Positions 62,774 through 64,000 of a DNA stretch of 64,000 nucleotides are shown piece after piece (within the stretch, counting starts at the first letter, position 1; every line of letters starts with the position of its first letter). The position numbers were made by a program, and so were the translations under genes. The notes beneath the pieces are model-generated. The model did not search any database. It was not told where the DNA came from and saw only the letters and a program-made list of their open reading frames with translations. This DNA is from Bacteroidota bacterium (lineage in GTDB: Bacteria; Bacteroidota; Bacteroidia; Bacteroidales; F082), in contig JADJXJ010000001.1 in NCBI GenBank assembly GCA_016715945.1, positions 992,001 through 1,056,000 on the forward strand, in the 5' to 3' direction.

Positions 62774-64000
62774 ATGACACTCGATTCTGCAGCCGATTTT
62801 ACCCACGATGCCGGCGAAAAACAGCATGAAACCTCTGCCCCCTCCCCCACCGAAACCCATTCGGTGACCAGGCTGGCAGGTATGTTTCAGAACTGGTTTC
62901 TCGACTATGCATCCTATGTGATCCTTGAACGCGCAGTGCCGGAAATCAACGACGGACTGAAACCCGTGCAACGCCGACTGCTGCATGCCATGAAACAGCT
63001 CGATGACGGCCGTTTCAACAAAGTGGCCAATATCATCGGGCACACCATGCAATATCACCCCCACGGCGATGCCTCGATTGGCGACGCACTTGTGCAACTG
63101 GGGCAAAAAGAGCTGCTTATCGAAACCCAGGGCAACTGGGGCAACATCCTCACCGGCGATAGTGCTGCGGCACCACGATACATTGAAGCAAGGCTGTCGA
63201 AATTTGCCAACGAAGTGGTTTTCAACCCGAAAACTACCAAATGGAAGCTTTCTTACGACGGCCGCAATAAAGAACCCATTACCCTTCCGGTAAAATTCCC
63301 CCTCCTCCTGGCCATGGGCGTCGAAGGCATAGCCGTAGGCCTGGCGTCCAAAATCATGCCCCACAACTTCATCGAACTCATCGATGCTTCCATTGCAGTG
63401 CTCAAAGGGGAAGACTTTGTGCTCTATCCCGATTTTCCGACTGGTGGACTGGCCGATGTGTCCAGGTATAACGACGGCATGCGGGGAGGCAAGGTACGCA
63501 TCCGTGCCAGAATCTCCCAACTCGACAAGAAAACGCTTGTAATCAGCGAGATACCTTTTTCAACGACCACTACCTCACTGATCGACAGCATTATTGCGGC
63601 CAACGACAAGGGCAAAATAAAAATCCGCAAGATTGACGACAACACGGCCGAGAATGTGGAAATTCTGGTCCATCTGGCACCAGGCGTCTCGCCCGACCAG
63701 ACTATTGATGCCCTCTACGCCTTCACCCAATGCGAAGTGTCGGTTTCGCCCAACACCTGCGTGATCCTCGACGGCAAGCCTGCCTTTCTGGGTGTGAGCG
63801 ACATCCTCAGGCACAACACCAACCAAACCATGTCGCTGCTGGGGCTGGAGCTGAGCATCAGGCTGGACGAACTCAGGGAAGAATGGCACCACGCCTCGCT
63901 GGAAAAAATCTTCATCGAAAACCGTATCTACAACAAGATTGAAGAGTGCGAAAGCTGGGAAGAAGTACTCGACACCATCGACCGCGAACTCGGGCCTTTC
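62774..64000 (+). CDS. parC: DNA topoisomerase IV/gyrase subunit A, N-terminal part (3' end outside window)
   Basis: The frame from the ATG at 62774 is open to the window's end (409 codons). It holds the breakage-reunion domain: MFQNWFLDYASYVILERAVP, DGLKPVQRRLLHAM, the helix-turn-helix HTMQYHPHGDASIGDAL, and the catalytic Arg135-Tyr136 in AAPRYIEARL. The enzyme passes one DNA duplex through a Tyr-linked break to separate daughter chromosomes. The unusual ~35-residue leader (THDAGEKQHETSAPSPTE) and the wording favour the Bacteroidota ParC-type protein over GyrA, but the C-terminal domain that would decide is not in view. No partner subunit B gene lies in the window. Confidence 0.85.
   Translation, partial: MTLDSAADFTHDAGEKQHETSAPSPTETHSVTRLAGMFQNWFLDYASYVILERAVPEINDGLKPVQRRLLHAMKQLDDGRFNKVANIIGHTMQYHPHGDASIGDALVQLGQKELLIETQGNWGNILTGDSAAAPRYIEARLSKFANEVVFNPKTTKWKLSYDGRNKEPITLPVKFPLLLAMGVEGIAVGLASKIMPHNFIELIDASIAVLKGEDFVLYPDFPTGGLADVSRYNDGMRGGKVRIRARISQLDKKTLVISEIPFSTTTTSLIDSIIAANDKGKIKIRKIDDNTAENVEILVHLAPGVSPDQTIDALYAFTQCEVSVSPNTCVILDGKPAFLGVSDILRHNTNQTMSLLGLELSIRLDELREEWHHASLEKIFIENRIYNKIEECESWEEVLDTIDRELGPF

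Noticed and set aside
62327..63520. 397-codon open frame on the minus strand
   Set aside because: It lies antisense to the well-supported topoisomerase subunit and the start of the BatA gene; its product has no recognisable domain and is a shadow of a biased plus-strand gene.

Overview
The window is a chromosomal segment of a Bacteroidota (Bacteroidetes) bacterium, probably Bacteroidales-like. The evidence is TonB-dependent receptors with a carboxypeptidase-like front domain, a protein with a type IX secretion (T9SS) sorting tail, DUF4199 and GWxTD-domain proteins, BatA-type membrane proteins, and promoter boxes of the Bacteroidetes sigma-ABfr type (TTG, then TAnnTTTG) ahead of the tRNA and SRP RNA genes. 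No species can be named from the sequence alone.

Layout. 0-3.2 kb: end of a TonB-dependent receptor, then IS remnants (an IS4 end and an IS66 end) and a complete IS630 element. 3.2-7.1 kb: outer-membrane beta-barrel, a stand-alone LuxR-type regulator, and a NarL-type response regulator overlapping a TPR histidine kinase. 7.1-16.1 kb: small membrane proteins, a haem-type TonB receptor, tpx, aroQ, a GT2 glycosyltransferase, an LpxL-type acyltransferase and a GWxTD protein. 16.3-21.8 kb: two tRNA-Ser genes whose 3' ends are followed by the same ~390-bp sequence. They bracket an SMR transporter and a large AAA+ protein that looks like FtsH with a dead protease domain. 21.8-23.1 kb: IS256 element broken by a stop codon. 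23.4-31.7 kb: three co-directional exported proteases, one papain-like and two beta-propeller/caspase proteins. 31.9-44.6 kb: clpB, a field of ~114-bp hairpin repeats, an M14 carboxypeptidase with a 7TM histidine kinase, then pepD, a receiver protein, rpe, a sugar-nucleotide epimerase, a GT2 and two DUF4199 proteins. 44.7-47.3 kb: SRP RNA, a Sua5/YciO/YrdC protein, tRNA-Lys and a T9SS cargo protein. 47.4-53.1 kb: IS4, a TMEM175-type channel, a decayed IS66 and an IS1182 fragment. 53.1-58.7 kb: AT-rich defence-type genes (PIN nuclease + ATPase; type II restriction-modification) next to a tyrosine recombinase. 59.4-64 kb: alpha/beta hydrolase, BatA-domain protein and the start of topoisomerase IV/gyrase subunit A.

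The most notable structure is at 53.1-58.7 kb. Read on the minus strand, recombinase, R-M genes and PIN/ATPase genes are separated by sites arranged like an integron. Each gene pair begins with GTT-xxx and ends with the exact complement of its own beginning. Between the pairs lies a 136-bp imperfect hairpin with attC-like R''-L''-L'-R' order and one unpaired base. The recombinase has the full R-H-R-H-Y catalytic set but no visible IntI-specific insertion. I read this as an integron-like defence-cassette array run by a non-canonical recombinase, cut short on one side by IS elements. Other items worth attention are the papain/caspase/caspase operon, whose three proteins share an RNLV(I/V)(E/D)DD motif, and the protease-dead FtsH relative.
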